Part shown: one piece after another, positions 1-9,164 of the stretch
Layout: every line of letters starts with the position of its first letter
Numbering within the stretch: the first letter of the stretch is position 1
Origin: Thermofontimicrobium_A sp034505795
Lineage (GTDB): Bacteria; Zhuqueibacterota; Zhuqueibacteria; Thermofontimicrobiales; Thermofontimicrobiaceae
Reading direction: 5' to 3'
NCBI GenBank assembly: GCA_034505795.1
Contig: JAPDQM010000006.1
Location: 12,262 to 76,261 of the forward strand
Length of the DNA: 64,000 nt
The notes under the pieces: generated by a model
What the model was told of the DNA's origin: nothing
Seen by the model: the letters and a program-made list of their open reading frames with translations, nothing else
The model's database searches: none
Position numbers and translations under genes: made by a program

Positions 1-687
1 AGAGGGCATTTTCTCGATCGCGATTAGGGCATCCAGGCCCGATCGTTCCAACCGTTTCAGCGCCTGGGCGCGTTGGCGTTCGGCGATGGTCAAATCCAAA
101 TTGGCTACGGCCGAAATTCCAGAAATCCCTTTCAACCGCCCTCGCTGAATGAGATGAAGCGATTGCAATTTGCCTGCGGGCCTAATTTCCGCTCGCATTA
201 CGCCATCGCCTTGCGGATAAAAACCCGCTCGCTCCAGGTGCAAGCGAATGGGCAGGCCAAGATCAGCCATAAATTTCGCCCAATGTAGGGAAAGAAAATG
301 AAAGGTAGGACTCCACTCCACATGCGTGCCACCGGTGATGGTCAACATCGAAGGCTGCGGCTGTTGGGCCAGCGGCAAATACACGGTCTGCAATACCAGC
401 GAAGTTGCGCCGGCGGTGCCAATATCGATATGAAATTCGCCGGCAGTAACTGCGCCGGGCTGGAATAGCAGATGCATGGAACCGATTTTATCTCCCTTCG
501 CTTGTGCATGACCCACCAACATTGCGGCTTCCACACATTTGAGATGTTGTGCCATCAACCCGGGTCGCTGGCGTCGGCCGCGAATATTATGGATTTCAAA
601 TGGCTGACCGGTGAGCAACGACAACGCCAGCGCCGTTCGCAGGACCTGACCGCCCCCCTCACCAGCAGCACCATCAATTTGAATCAT
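1..687 (-). CDS. rtcA: RNA 3'-terminal phosphate cyclase, C-terminus off the left edge
   Basis: Reading the minus strand from 687 gives 229 codons, open to the window edge, beginning MIQIDGAAGEGGGQVLRTAL. This is the N-terminal signature of RtcA, which converts RNA 3'-phosphate ends to 2',3'-cyclic phosphates using ATP. The motif GTAGATSLVLQT and the segment ITGGTHVEWSPTF also fit the family. About 110 C-terminal residues, including the histidine that carries AMP in the family, lie outside the window. The ATG at 687 matches the usual start, but it has no clear Shine-Dalgarno sequence. An in-frame GTG at 720 would add 11 residues and has AGAAAGG just upstream, so the start is open. No rtcB or rtcR is visible here. 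Confidence 0.9.
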   Translation of the reverse strand, partial: MIQIDGAAGEGGGQVLRTALALSLLTGQPFEIHNIRGRRQRPGLMAQHLKCVEAAMLVGHAQAKGDKIGSMHLLFQPGAVTAGEFHIDIGTAGATSLVLQTVYLPLAQQPQPSMLTITGGTHVEWSPTFHFLSLHWAKFMADLGLPIRLHLERAGFYPQGDGVMRAEIRPAGKLQSLHLIQRGRLKGISGISAVANLDLTIAERQRAQALKRLERSGLDALIAIEKMPS

Positions 688-765
688 GCTTGTAGTTTCC
701 AAACGAATGATATCACCCACTGACCTTTCTTCAACCCCACTTCCCTTCGGATCACATAGCCGGGC

Positions 766-1557
766 TTATGGATTGGTAGGAAATATTTTTTGAACTTCAG
801 CCAACATAAACTGATGAATCAGCCCATTGGTGGCGATGATGCTACCCGATAGCAGTCGATTTTCATGACCTTCAAAATCGGTAATTTTGCCACCCGCCTC
901 CCGCACGATGATCGAAGCAGCAGCAATATCCCAGAGACTCAGTCGCAGCTCAAAGAAGCCGTCAAAGCGGCCACAGGCGACATAGGTCAAATCCAGCGCT
1001 GCGGAGCCGGTCCGCCGAATCCCGCTAACCGCCATAAATATTGCTGATAACACCGACCAATACCTATCTATAAGCTGTTTTTCTTTGAAAGGAAAACCGG
1101 TTGCAATCAAGCAATGGCTTAACCGGGCGTGTTTGGAGACCGCAATGCGTTTACCATTGCAATACGCGCCGCCCCCCTTCTCGGCCCAAAAGAGTTCATC
1201 GCGATAAGGATCATAGACCACTCCCAGAATAACCTCAGCCTCTTTTTCCAGCGCAATGGACACGCCGCTGTGCGGGAAATGGTGGATGAAATTGGTAGTT
1301 CCATCCAGCGGATCAATAATCCAGCGGAACGAATTTTTCTGAGAGGAATTGCCTGATTCTTCGGCCAAAATCTCATGATCCGGGTAATGTTGCCGAATCA
1401 AATCGATTATCAATTTTTCACAGGCTTTATCCACCGCAGTGACATAATCAAATGGACGTTTATCCTGGATATCGTCAGGCGTAATCGTGCCAAGACTTTC
1501 CCGAACCAGTTTTCCAGCGGTTTGTGCGGCAAGGATCGCCACTTCCTTTGGAGTCAT
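766..1557 (-). CDS. suhB: Inositol monophosphatase family protein (SuhB-like)
   Basis: This 263-residue protein has the complete metal-binding set of the Li+-sensitive inositol monophosphatase family: AEESG at residues 65-69, IDPLDGTT at 81-88, and WDIAAAS from 209 followed by EAGG. The family hydrolyses inositol-1-phosphate or related sugar phosphates with Mg2+; in bacteria the member is often called SuhB. The length is normal for the family. No signal peptide is visible, so it is cytoplasmic. It lies between rtcA and a DHH phosphoesterase on the same strand, with about 80-base gaps, so these may be cotranscribed housekeeping genes. Substrate cannot be read from the sequence. Confidence 0.92.
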   Translation of the reverse strand: MTPKEVAILAAQTAGKLVRESLGTITPDDIQDKRPFDYVTAVDKACEKLIIDLIRQHYPDHEILAEESGNSSQKNSFRWIIDPLDGTTNFIHHFPHSGVSIALEKEAEVILGVVYDPYRDELFWAEKGGGAYCNGKRIAVSKHARLSHCLIATGFPFKEKQLIDRYWSVLSAIFMAVSGIRRTGSAALDLTYVACGRFDGFFELRLSLWDIAAASIIVREAGGKITDFEGHENRLLSGSIIATNGLIHQFMLAEVQKIFPTNP

Positions 1558-1638
1558 ATTTTCTCAATTCGCTTTAATATCGCAAATTAATGGCCCTGTT
1601 CAGTGCTCCCTTTAACAGCGATCTTTAGGAGCAGGTTT

Positions 1639-2733
1639 CTAAGCGGGGCGAGATTTAAGATTTTTATCAACAATCAAGGCGGACTCCGGCGATTTCATGG
1701 CCAGGAGTTTTTTCCCTTTGCGCCGGCGATCGAATCCGAATTCAGCCAGAAACCGCTTCTTCACTCGCTCCTTCAACAGCCATTGTTTTTTGTAATTATT
1801 TTCACAATAAATTTTTCCGCCAGCGGTCATATCGTGGCCACCGGCTGTTCCCAGACGGGCAACTACTTTTTTAACCAATTGCCCGGCATCGCACTCCGGC
1901 TGATTGGTTCGAACCGAAATAAACATGTGATTCCCATGAAATCCAATGACCACTGCCCAGTGCACCTGCTGCAACCGCAGAAACGTATCGGCCATTTCCG
2001 CAATCATATCGGGGCTGTCCACTTTGCCGGGCGTAGAAATCACCACATCATCAAAAACGGCTGTCCGACGGATCGCCCGACTCATGTCTTGAAAATACTC
2101 TGGCGCCACACTGGCCCGCTGTATTTTTGCCAACGCTTGAAAGTCAATGAGCTGATACAGGGTGAAATAGGCCTTCTGATCCGCCCGTTTAGCCTCTCGT
2201 CCCAGATCCTGCGTCTCGGCCTTTATTGCGTAAAACAAGGCCGTGGCCAATTTGGTGCTAATTCTCAAACCGGCCGACAACAAATAATCCACCATCATAG
2301 TCGCCGTGCTGCCATATTCTTCTCGAATATCACTAAATCCCGCTCGAGTGCCGTCGCGGTTGGTTTGATGATGATCAATTTCAACATCAATGGAAATTTC
2401 GGATGGCAGCGGATTATTGCCCATCCCTTGATGCGTGTCCACCAGTGCAATCAAATCAAAGTCGTGCGGATCAATTTGCTCCAGCAACATCAAATTTAAA
2501 TTCAAATACTCCAGCAGGGCGCGATTTTCAGCCCGTCCCACAATTCCATCAAATGCCAGAACGGATTTGATGCCAGCGACTTCTGCCATGAAGTATTGCA
2601 GCGCAAGACTGCTGGCAATCGTATCCGGATCAGGATTGGTGTGGCTCACGATAAGCGCAGTTTTCTTTCCTTCCAGTACGCGCAGCAACTGCTGCATGCG
2701 TCGTTTGCGACTTTTGGTAGTAGTGCTCCCCAT
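1639..2733 (-). CDS. DHH/DHHA1 phosphoesterase (NrnA-like oligoribonuclease/PAP phosphatase)
   Basis: The 364-residue protein starts with a basic helix, then VSHTNPDPDTIAS (residues 29-41), VDTHQGMG (98-105) and the name-giving DHH at 120-122. These are the metal ligands of the DHH superfamily. A C-terminal DHHA1 region contains GTAGGHDMTAGG, the substrate-binding GGH motif. Family members such as NrnA degrade short RNA oligonucleotides and/or dephosphorylate 3'-phosphoadenosine 5'-phosphate. It could also be a c-di-AMP or pApA phosphodiesterase, which the sequence alone does not separate. It is longer at both ends than B. subtilis NrnA (about 313 residues) because of the lysine-rich tail, which may bind nucleic acid (inference). 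Confidence 0.85.
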   Translation of the reverse strand: MGSTTTKSRKRRMQQLLRVLEGKKTALIVSHTNPDPDTIASSLALQYFMAEVAGIKSVLAFDGIVGRAENRALLEYLNLNLMLLEQIDPHDFDLIALVDTHQGMGNNPLPSEISIDVEIDHHQTNRDGTRAGFSDIREEYGSTATMMVDYLLSAGLRISTKLATALFYAIKAETQDLGREAKRADQKAYFTLYQLIDFQALAKIQRASVAPEYFQDMSRAIRRTAVFDDVVISTPGKVDSPDMIAEMADTFLRLQQVHWAVVIGFHGNHMFISVRTNQPECDAGQLVKKVVARLGTAGGHDMTAGGKIYCENNYKKQWLLKERVKKRFLAEFGFDRRRKGKKLLAMKSPESALIVDKNLKSRPA

Positions 2734-2809
2734 AAAAATAGATCAATTTGGTTTTAATCACACTATTTCATGCTTCCAGATGCTGCTGTAATTGAACCAT
2801 TCAATAGCG

Positions 2810-3784
2810 TTAGATCAAATGACAGGCCACGGCGTGATTCTCTCCCACTACCCGATACTCTGGTTGAGCCTTATCGCAAATATCCATTCGGTAGTGGCAA
2901 CGCGTATGGAAACGACATCCCGGCGGCGGCGAAATAGGTGATGGAATATCCCCGGGCAGCAAGATTCGCTGTCGCTTGGCATTCGGGTCCGGGATTGGGA
3001 TGGCCGATAATAATGCCTGCGTATACGGATGAAGCGGATGCTGATAGATTTCCTTAGCCTCGGCCATCTCGACAATTCTACCCAAGTACATCACTGCCAC
3101 TCGATCCGAGATATGTTCAACAACCCGCAAATCATGCGCAATGATCAAGTAGGTCAAATGAAACTCGGTCTGCAATTCCAGCAGCAGATTTAGCACCTGA
3201 GCCTGGATCGAAACATCCAGAGCCGAAACAGGTTCATCACCAATTATCAATTTGGGCTTTAGGGCCAGTGCCCGAGCAATCCCTATTCGCTGCCGTTGTC
3301 CACCGCTAAATTCATGCGGATAGCGTTGGCTATGCTCCGGCCGTAATCCCACGCGTGCCAATAGTTCCTGCACCCGTTCTTTTTTCTCCTTCCCGGTGGC
3401 AATTTTATGATATGATAGCGCTTCGCCGACAATTTCCATAATTGTCATGCGGGGATTTAGCGAAGAATAGGGATCCTGAAAAATAATTTGCATTTGCCGA
3501 CGCAATTGCCGCAGTGCAGCACGGTCTACGCTATAAATATTTTTGCCATCAAAAATCACCTCGCCGGCCGTTGGCTCGATCAAACGCAATAGCAGTCGGG
3601 CCACTGTCGATTTGCCACAGCCCGATTCACCCACCAATCCCAGCGTCTCGCCGGTTTTCAACGCAAAGCTAACATCATCCACCGCATAGACATAACCAGT
3701 GATGCGGCTCATGATGCCAGATCGTAACGGAAAATATTTTTTTAATTGCTGCACTTGCAGCAAAACAGAATCAGTTGGTGACAT
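2810..3784 (-). CDS. Peptide ABC transporter ATP-binding protein (OppF/DppF type)
   Basis: The 324-residue ATPase has Walker A GESGCGKST at 52-60, a Q-loop QDPYSS near 103-108, the signature FSGGQRQRIGIARAL at 159-173 and Walker B IIGDEPVSALD at 180-190. The tail CRFHTRCHYRMDIC is the cysteine-containing oligopeptide/dipeptide C-terminal domain. It would power import of peptides with OppB, C and D and a binding protein. None of those partners is in the window: upstream is a terminator and an envelope operon, downstream is the DHH gene. The partner genes must lie elsewhere, or it serves another permease. Paralogue assignment (OppF or DppF) is not possible. Confidence 0.88.
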   Translation of the reverse strand: MSPTDSVLLQVQQLKKYFPLRSGIMSRITGYVYAVDDVSFALKTGETLGLVGESGCGKSTVARLLLRLIEPTAGEVIFDGKNIYSVDRAALRQLRRQMQIIFQDPYSSLNPRMTIMEIVGEALSYHKIATGKEKKERVQELLARVGLRPEHSQRYPHEFSGGQRQRIGIARALALKPKLIIGDEPVSALDVSIQAQVLNLLLELQTEFHLTYLIIAHDLRVVEHISDRVAVMYLGRIVEMAEAKEIYQHPLHPYTQALLSAIPIPDPNAKRQRILLPGDIPSPISPPPGCRFHTRCHYRMDICDKAQPEYRVVGENHAVACHLI

Positions 3785-3890
3785 ATTAAGCGATCAGTGT
3801 TAATCAAATATCAATTTGAATGCCTATAATATACAACTTTTTGGCACAAAAGCAAGCGAATGTCGCGCAAATCAGCAGACAAGCATTGGT

Positions 3891-3931
3891 CATAAATAAA
3901 AATCCCCTGGAGAGCGTTGGTCTTCCAGGGG
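3891..3931 (-). terminator. Rho-independent terminator after the 4-9.2 kb envelope operon
   Basis: On the minus strand an 8-bp stem (CCCCTGGA at 3924-3931 complementary to 3904-3911) with a 12-base loop is followed by ATTTTTATTTATG. It lies 44 bases past the stop of the lipoprotein gene ending at 3975 and before the peptide-ABC ATPase, so it separates the two transcription units. Confidence 0.8.
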
Positions 3932-3974
3932 ACTCAGCAAAGTGAAAACGAAATTTGTGTAAGCGAAGCTGCCT

Positions 3975-4508
3975 TCACGGGATGTCAGACGACTTTATTT
4001 CCATTAAAATCGAGACAGTTTGATCCTCCAAAATTTGCCGGGAGACAACACGTCCCCCGCGAATTTCACCGCTGATGCTGCCAAAATCCGGCGTTGTTGG
4101 ATCGTGACGCCATTTTTTAATGTACATCGCCCAGCGGTAGGCATCGGCAATCGCGGCCTGCTCCGCCTGCTTTTCGGCTACCGCTTCCGCTTGCGGTTGC
4201 TGCGACCGTTTGCCAATCCCGGGAGCAACAATCGTCTCCCAGGTCGTGTCATAGCAAGTGGCCACCAGTTGTTGTCGCGCGTTGATATCATCTGGATTGG
4301 CCTTCACGACATCCAGCAGCGCGGCGATCACCACGCGCAGTGAATCGTAATTGTAAGCTTTTGGCTTGATGATGAGCGTCGATTGATCCACCTGAACATC
4401 TTCGTTTTGTTTCAACGCGCCAGTTTGAGATTCTTCCTTTTTGCTGCACCCCACCATCAGGATGATTCCCAATATCATCACCATCAATAATAAATAGAAA
4501 GCTCTCAT
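3975..4508 (-). CDS. Small lipoprotein of unknown function
   Basis: The 177-residue protein begins with a hydrophobic segment ending in ILMVGC at about residues 16-21, a good lipobox, so it is expected to be lipid-anchored in the envelope. The mature part is charged and includes LDVVKANPDDINARQQLVATCYDT, which resembles a single TPR-like helical pair, then a segment with GEIRGGRVVSRQ. I do not recognise a named family. It is the last gene of a minus-strand run that includes two PorV-like barrels and a sorting-domain protein; it starts 20 bases after the stop of the neighbouring barrel gene. A role with those proteins is inference from position only. Confidence 0.7.
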   Translation of the reverse strand: MRAFYLLLMVMILGIILMVGCSKKEESQTGALKQNEDVQVDQSTLIIKPKAYNYDSLRVVIAALLDVVKANPDDINARQQLVATCYDTTWETIVAPGIGKRSQQPQAEAVAEKQAEQAAIADAYRWAMYIKKWRHDPTTPDFGSISGEIRGGRVVSRQILEDQTVSILMEIKSSDIP

Positions 4509-4528
4509 AAGCGATGACCTTTATGTTG

Positions 4529-5440
4529 TTATAATCCAATTTTCACCGATACTCGATGGGAATTGCCCAAATCGGAAGCGAATGGCACATAGGCATAATC
4601 CAGCCCATATCGTTCAACCCGGAGGCCAATGCCCACCTGCATCCCCTTATCATTGAATCCCGTTTGATAGCCGGTTCGCAGGGACAGATATTTCATCAAA
4701 TTATATTCCAGCCCGAAATTTAAATGGGATGAACTGTCTACGATCTTCACCCAATCCATGGCGGCGATCAGATTCCCACCAGGAACAGCAAGGAAATAGC
4801 CCAGGCCCAGGCGAATGGTTTGCGGCAAGCGGGGTTTCTCATTTTTCATTGCCGTGACATAACCCCAGTTTTGCAGCGCCAGGCCGGCTTTCAAACCTGC
4901 GATGGGCAGTTGATATTGCAGCCCGATATCTGCGGCGATACCGTTGCTGCTTTCAATGTAGATTTTTTGATAAAGATATTTGAGCGTCACACCATAGGTT
5001 ACCCGACTGCCCCAATTTCTGGCAAAGGATAGACCAAACAGAATATCGTGCGTACTCAGGGTGGCCAATGGCTCGGTCGAAGCCTGTGTGCGCCGCTCGA
5101 TGCCAGTGATAGTATTCGACATAAAACTGAGCCCCAGCGCATTGGTGCCGAACCGAAAACCGACAGCGACAAATTCATTGGCTATGCCCTGGAGCCATTT
5201 GTTATGAGTGAAGTGCAACTCGGTTCCATTCATTTGCGCCAGGCCGGCGGGATTCCAGTAGGTCCCACTGGCATCGGCTACAATAGCAGTCATGGCCTCA
5301 CCCATGCCAGCGCTGCGACTGCCCGCGCCCAATTTTAAAAAAGCAAATCCCGATTGGGCTGGATTATCCCCGGCCACGCCATTCCCGATGATTATTAGCA
5401 GCAAAACCGCTACCAAACGATACTGAAATAGACTCTTCAT
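4529..5440 (-). CDS. PorV/PorQ-like (UPF0164) outer-membrane protein, copy A
   Basis: From the ATG at 5440 the protein is 303 residues with a signal peptide (MKSLFQYRLVAVLLLIIIG). The mature part opens with FLKLGAGSRSAGMGEAMTAI and GTYWNPAGLAQM, the hallmark of the PorV/PorQ/UPF0164 family, relatives of FadL-type barrels. PorV in Bacteroidetes is the shuttle protein of type IX secretion. The ORF extends 24 codons upstream, but that stretch is not a signal peptide and would overlap the preceding gene; the ATG at 5440 gives a 53-base gap. The second copy lies directly upstream. The sequence does not end in Phe but in VSVKIGL. Function as a secretion partner or a porin is undecided. Confidence 0.82.
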   Translation of the reverse strand: MKSLFQYRLVAVLLLIIIGNGVAGDNPAQSGFAFLKLGAGSRSAGMGEAMTAIVADASGTYWNPAGLAQMNGTELHFTHNKWLQGIANEFVAVGFRFGTNALGLSFMSNTITGIERRTQASTEPLATLSTHDILFGLSFARNWGSRVTYGVTLKYLYQKIYIESSNGIAADIGLQYQLPIAGLKAGLALQNWGYVTAMKNEKPRLPQTIRLGLGYFLAVPGGNLIAAMDWVKIVDSSSHLNFGLEYNLMKYLSLRTGYQTGFNDKGMQVGIGLRVERYGLDYAYVPFASDLGNSHRVSVKIGL

Positions 5441-5493
5441 ACGTTTTCCCACAAAATAACAGCTAACCAACAGCCAATCTCCTGAAAGATTTA

Positions 5494-6474
5494 CTAAAAT
5501 TGAAAATGCCATGAGAAAATATGCTCACTGGCCACGTCGTACTTTTCGGTTATAAAAGCATACTGAATCTGCACTGGTCGTGCAAATAGTTGAAATTGAT
5601 AGCCACCGCCCAGCGTTGGTGAACCATTATTCACTCCTGCCCGGATGGCAAATTTATTCTGAAACAGGGCTTCAGTGCCGACAAAATATTTCCAATCTTG
5701 TTGATTATTTTTCTCGACATCAACTGCCAGAAGCAACCAGGGATAAGGATAGCGGCAGGCGATTCCCGCCCGATAAGTTGTTGGAAAACGATCGATTTTG
5801 TCAATATCCTTTTCCCAAACTTTGTCTGTTTTCCAATTGTATTTGGCATTGATCTCCTTAACTACCAACCCCAGGGACAGATATGGCAGCGGCTTCACCA
5901 GAACGCCGAGATCCACGCCCAGCCCGGTATCGGAAATCGTGGCATCTTTATCACCCATATTGGGGAAACGGTTATAGAGCACTTTAGCGGTAAAGCCCAC
6001 GGCCAGAATATCCAGCGGCATCACCCCAAAGGAAAGGGCAAAGGCATTCTCTGCGTTGGAAAAATTTTGGTAATGATTGCCAGCAAAATCCCGGCCATCG
6101 ATCTCATCGACTCCGGCATGAATCCAGCTTAAGGCGAGACCACCATTCAAGGCAACCTCCCTGGAACCCTCCTCTACTTTGGGCCGAATGCCGGTGGCAA
6201 AACCGATATAGTTGAAATTTCGATCCAGCGATAAGAAGCGATATTCCAGTGCGATCTGGCGTTTGGAGATGAATGGGACACCGCCAGCATTGTAGTAAGC
6301 AGCTTCGGGTCCTTCCGCCACGGCAGTAAACGCGCCGCCCATGGCATTAGCTCGAGCACCCAGCCCCATCCGTAAAAATGCGCCGGCCAGGATGCCATCG
6401 TCAGCAGAAACCTGGCTGAAGCCCAAGCCTGACGCAGTTAATATCAATGACAACAGAATTTTCCAGTTTTTCAT
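5494..6474 (-). CDS. PorV/PorQ-like (UPF0164) outer-membrane protein, copy B
   Basis: The 326-residue protein has a signal peptide (about 1-24) and then FLRMGLGARANAMGGAFTAV and AAYYNAGGVPFISKR, matching the same family as the next gene. It ends HIFSWHFQF, with the C-terminal Phe typical of barrels that the BAM complex inserts. Copies A and B differ a lot outside the opening motif, so this is an old duplication, not a recent one. It sits between copy A and a secreted propeller protein that has a type-IX-like C-terminal domain. A PorV next to a possible cargo gene suggests a secretion link, but no other T9SS gene is in the window. Confidence 0.83.
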   Translation of the reverse strand: MKNWKILLSLILTASGLGFSQVSADDGILAGAFLRMGLGARANAMGGAFTAVAEGPEAAYYNAGGVPFISKRQIALEYRFLSLDRNFNYIGFATGIRPKVEEGSREVALNGGLALSWIHAGVDEIDGRDFAGNHYQNFSNAENAFALSFGVMPLDILAVGFTAKVLYNRFPNMGDKDATISDTGLGVDLGVLVKPLPYLSLGLVVKEINAKYNWKTDKVWEKDIDKIDRFPTTYRAGIACRYPYPWLLLAVDVEKNNQQDWKYFVGTEALFQNKFAIRAGVNNGSPTLGGGYQFQLFARPVQIQYAFITEKYDVASEHIFSWHFQF

Positions 6475-6514
6475 AATAATTCCTTATTTGACTTTCTATC
6501 GAAACGAAGCTGCC

Positions 6515-7966
6515 TCAGTCAATAATAATAATTTTCCCCCAATGTTTTCCTTCGCCGGCTAGATCCAGTTGATAAAAATAAACCCCGTTGGCTAACAATT
6601 TTCCATCGGCCGTTTTCCCGTTCCAGGCGATCGACCAATCGCCAGCCGGATAGGTTTTGCCTTCGTCAACTGTGGTTACCAGATCCATCGCAAAATCGAA
6701 TATGCGAACCTTAGCCCGGGTGACCGCAGTCGTTTTAAATTGAAAACGGATGAAACCATCTCCGCCAAATTGATTGTGGCGCAAGGGTGAGAAGGGATTG
6801 GGATAGGCATACACTCTGGGCTCGCCGGCAACTCCGGGTTCTACAAAGGCCCTCAGAATCGCCCAATGCACTCCGTTATCCGAACTGGTAGCCAAACCAT
6901 CGGCTGTACCTACCCATAGCCGCTTCGAGGGCGTAATACCGACCGAATAGTACTCAATCGAATAGATTTTTTCCCTGCGATCAGGATCGATGATTGGTGG
7001 AAAAACATCCCAGGTCTCACCAGCATCCGGCGATTTCCAGAGACCGCTATCGGTACAGGCGTACACCGCATCCCCGTCGAACGCAAAGTTCCAGGCGAAT
7101 TTTCCCTGCAGCGCATTTTTCCAGGTTCGTCCACCATCCTCGGTCCAGGAGGTGGCACGAAACTCATCGCTGCCCTCAGCGTTAGCCGTACCCGCCCAAA
7201 TGATCTGACGGTCGCCAATCTGCTGACACGCCAGCGATACCACGAAATTGCCGGAGATCGGCTGTGCCTGATTTTGATGCGTGAACTGGGTCGTCCAGGT
7301 TTTGCCAGCATCATAGGATACATTGATGCCCTCGGCGGTACCTACCCATAATGTGTCACCCACAGCCAATAATGAAAACACGCGATGATTCAGGTACTGA
7401 TCTGGATTAAAATTGTAATCATCTGGTGGGCGCACAATCCAGGTCTGTCCCATATCCGAGGATTTCATCAGACCACCGCCAAAACTGGCAATCCACACCG
7501 TCGAGTCGATAATGGCAATATCATAAGTCACATTTTGGACCACCGTCCAATCGCCATTGGGCTGCGGCTGCGGTACATGCGTCCAATTCTGGCCGCCATC
7601 AGTGGAATAGCTCAGACCACCCCCGGCTGGCAAATGGCTGCCATCGGCAACCAAGCTATCGAATGCTGTGGCCACCCAGATGATCGAACCGGCCATAGCC
7701 ATAGCCGAGACACCGCCCCGGCCCAGGCCATTTTTTTCGGTGTAGGTAACCCATGTTTGCCCACCATCAGTGGACTTCGAAAGTCCTTCGCCCGTTCCAA
7801 TCCAGATGGTTTGTTCATCCTGGATGATAATATCCGTAACGCTATTGCTTTTTAGACCAGCGAGCGGCTCGGAATCGAATGTGTAGGTTCGCTTTGGCAA
7901 CCATTGCCCCTGGCTGGAAGTGATGAAAACGGTCGAAATTATCAAGAGAAGTATTATCTTTTTCAT
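6515..7966 (-). CDS. Secreted seven-Asp-box propeller with FlgD/type-IX-like C-terminal domain
   Basis: The 483-residue protein has a signal peptide (about 1-20). It contains seven Asp-box (BNR) motifs: STDGGQTW, STDGGQNW, SSDMGQTW, SYDAGKTW, TEDGGRTW, SPDAGETW and SSDNGVHW, enough for one sialidase-like or YCF48-like beta-propeller. The last 90 residues start VYAYPNPFSP and end NGVYFYQLDLAGEGKHWGKI, the FlgD-Ig/type A sorting-domain pattern found on many secreted FCB-group proteins. It is likely exported to the cell surface. Sialidase activity is not implied, because catalytic residues of that fold were not identified. It starts 1 base after the stop of the Ig-like lipoprotein gene. Confidence 0.85.
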   Translation of the reverse strand: MKKIILLLIISTVFITSSQGQWLPKRTYTFDSEPLAGLKSNSVTDIIIQDEQTIWIGTGEGLSKSTDGGQTWVTYTEKNGLGRGGVSAMAMAGSIIWVATAFDSLVADGSHLPAGGGLSYSTDGGQNWTHVPQPQPNGDWTVVQNVTYDIAIIDSTVWIASFGGGLMKSSDMGQTWIVRPPDDYNFNPDQYLNHRVFSLLAVGDTLWVGTAEGINVSYDAGKTWTTQFTHQNQAQPISGNFVVSLACQQIGDRQIIWAGTANAEGSDEFRATSWTEDGGRTWKNALQGKFAWNFAFDGDAVYACTDSGLWKSPDAGETWDVFPPIIDPDRREKIYSIEYYSVGITPSKRLWVGTADGLATSSDNGVHWAILRAFVEPGVAGEPRVYAYPNPFSPLRHNQFGGDGFIRFQFKTTAVTRAKVRIFDFAMDLVTTVDEGKTYPAGDWSIAWNGKTADGKLLANGVYFYQLDLAGEGKHWGKIIIID

Positions 7967-7967
7967 G

Positions 7968-9164
7968 CTATCTGATCACCGTGATTATGTGAATAATTTT
8001 GTTGCTGAGTAGCTCTGAATAATCTTTGGCCTGAAATTCAAAACGATAGTTGCCAGGTGAATTCTGAGAAGTGATAAAAATTTGCAGCGAGTATACAAAA
8101 TCGCCTGCGGTAGCATCGCCACTGGTACCATCGTCGTACATTTTAAACGGATTGCCACTGGATGCGGAGCCGTCGGGCCGATAACTATCAAAGTAAACCT
8201 CATGAATATCACGATTGTCGTCGGCATCGGTCACCCTGGCCGTCAATAAAAACGACTTGCTGCCTGCAGCGGGCAATTGAATCGTATCAGGCGCACTCAC
8301 GCTGATGATTTGTGGCGCAACTCCTGCCCGAACTTTGGCCCAGGGCAAAATCTCATATAGACTGTTGCTCGGTTTGTTGCGGCTATCGTATGCTTGCACC
8401 ATCAGATGATACGAGCCAAATTTCCACATGGCGAACCGGGTAGTTGTGGCCATAGAATAGATGCCATCGCCAGCAAGGCTATCCCCATCGGCGCCAGCAT
8501 CGTTCAACGTGCCCGTCTCAGCTAATTCCGAGATACTGGGGCCCCAGATCTCATACACCACCCTGGCGATATAATCCAAACTGTCTGGGTCCGAAGCCCG
8601 GGCCGCAATGAAAAACGGCACCACTTCATCCACATAGACCGAATCCGGCAGACGATATTCAAGCAAAATCGGCGCTCGATTCATTGCACCAATTCGGGCA
8701 AAAAATTGTTTATCTAATAAATTGCTTCTCAAGCCCGCTCGATCCACTGCCTGCACCCGAAAACGGTAACTTCCTTCAGCTATCGTTAATTTCAACCGCT
8801 GCGAATACTTTCCATCGCCGGCAATATTGTCGCCATGACTTTCATAGTTCCCGTCATCCAACATGATGCCTGAGGCCAAAACTTGCCCGCTGGCATTAGC
8901 AATCTGATACGCCACGCTATCAACGTCATCCAATCCATTCTCATCCGCGCATTTGACACTAACTACCTGGCTTTGGTTGGTTTGAGTAAAAATGGTATCG
9001 GGGACGCTGAGATTGGAGAGCACCGGGGCCAGATTAGCTGGCTGGATTGGGTTTTCCTTATCACAGGAACAGTGGAACAAAGCGATTAAAATAAGCAGGA
9101 CTGATTCGACTCGTACCAATTTTGAATTTCCTTTAAAAAAGTAAAAAGCCGAGTTTCTCACCAT
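7968..9164 (-). CDS. Exported protein with three Ig-like repeats, probable lipoprotein
   Basis: The 398-residue protein has a basic N-terminus and a hydrophobic stretch ending LIALFHCSCDKEN; one of the two cysteines may be lipidated, although neither fits a perfect lipobox. The mature part has three repeats of about 110-125 residues, each opening with a line such as APVLSNLSVPDTI and closing with an Asp/Gly loop: DDGNYESHGDNIAGDGKYS, NDAGADGDSLAGDGIYS and YDDGTSGDATAGDFVYS. These look like calcium-binding turns of Ig-like/'choice-of-anchor' domains. It is the first gene of the five-gene envelope operon. Role unknown; adhesion or scaffold is a guess. Confidence 0.75.
   Translation of the reverse strand: MVRNSAFYFFKGNSKLVRVESVLLILIALFHCSCDKENPIQPANLAPVLSNLSVPDTIFTQTNQSQVVSVKCADENGLDDVDSVAYQIANASGQVLASGIMLDDGNYESHGDNIAGDGKYSQRLKLTIAEGSYRFRVQAVDRAGLRSNLLDKQFFARIGAMNRAPILLEYRLPDSVYVDEVVPFFIAARASDPDSLDYIARVVYEIWGPSISELAETGTLNDAGADGDSLAGDGIYSMATTTRFAMWKFGSYHLMVQAYDSRNKPSNSLYEILPWAKVRAGVAPQIISVSAPDTIQLPAAGSKSFLLTARVTDADDNRDIHEVYFDSYRPDGSASSGNPFKMYDDGTSGDATAGDFVYSLQIFITSQNSPGNYRFEFQAKDYSELLSNKIIHIITVIR

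Noticed and set aside
1603..2499. 298-codon plus-strand open frame
   Set aside because: It lies wholly antisense to the DHH phosphoesterase gene, has no ribosome-binding site and no recognisable domain.
6515..7966. Sialidase call for the Asp-box propeller
   Set aside because: Asp boxes occur in many propellers; the Arg triad and other catalytic residues of sialidases were not found.
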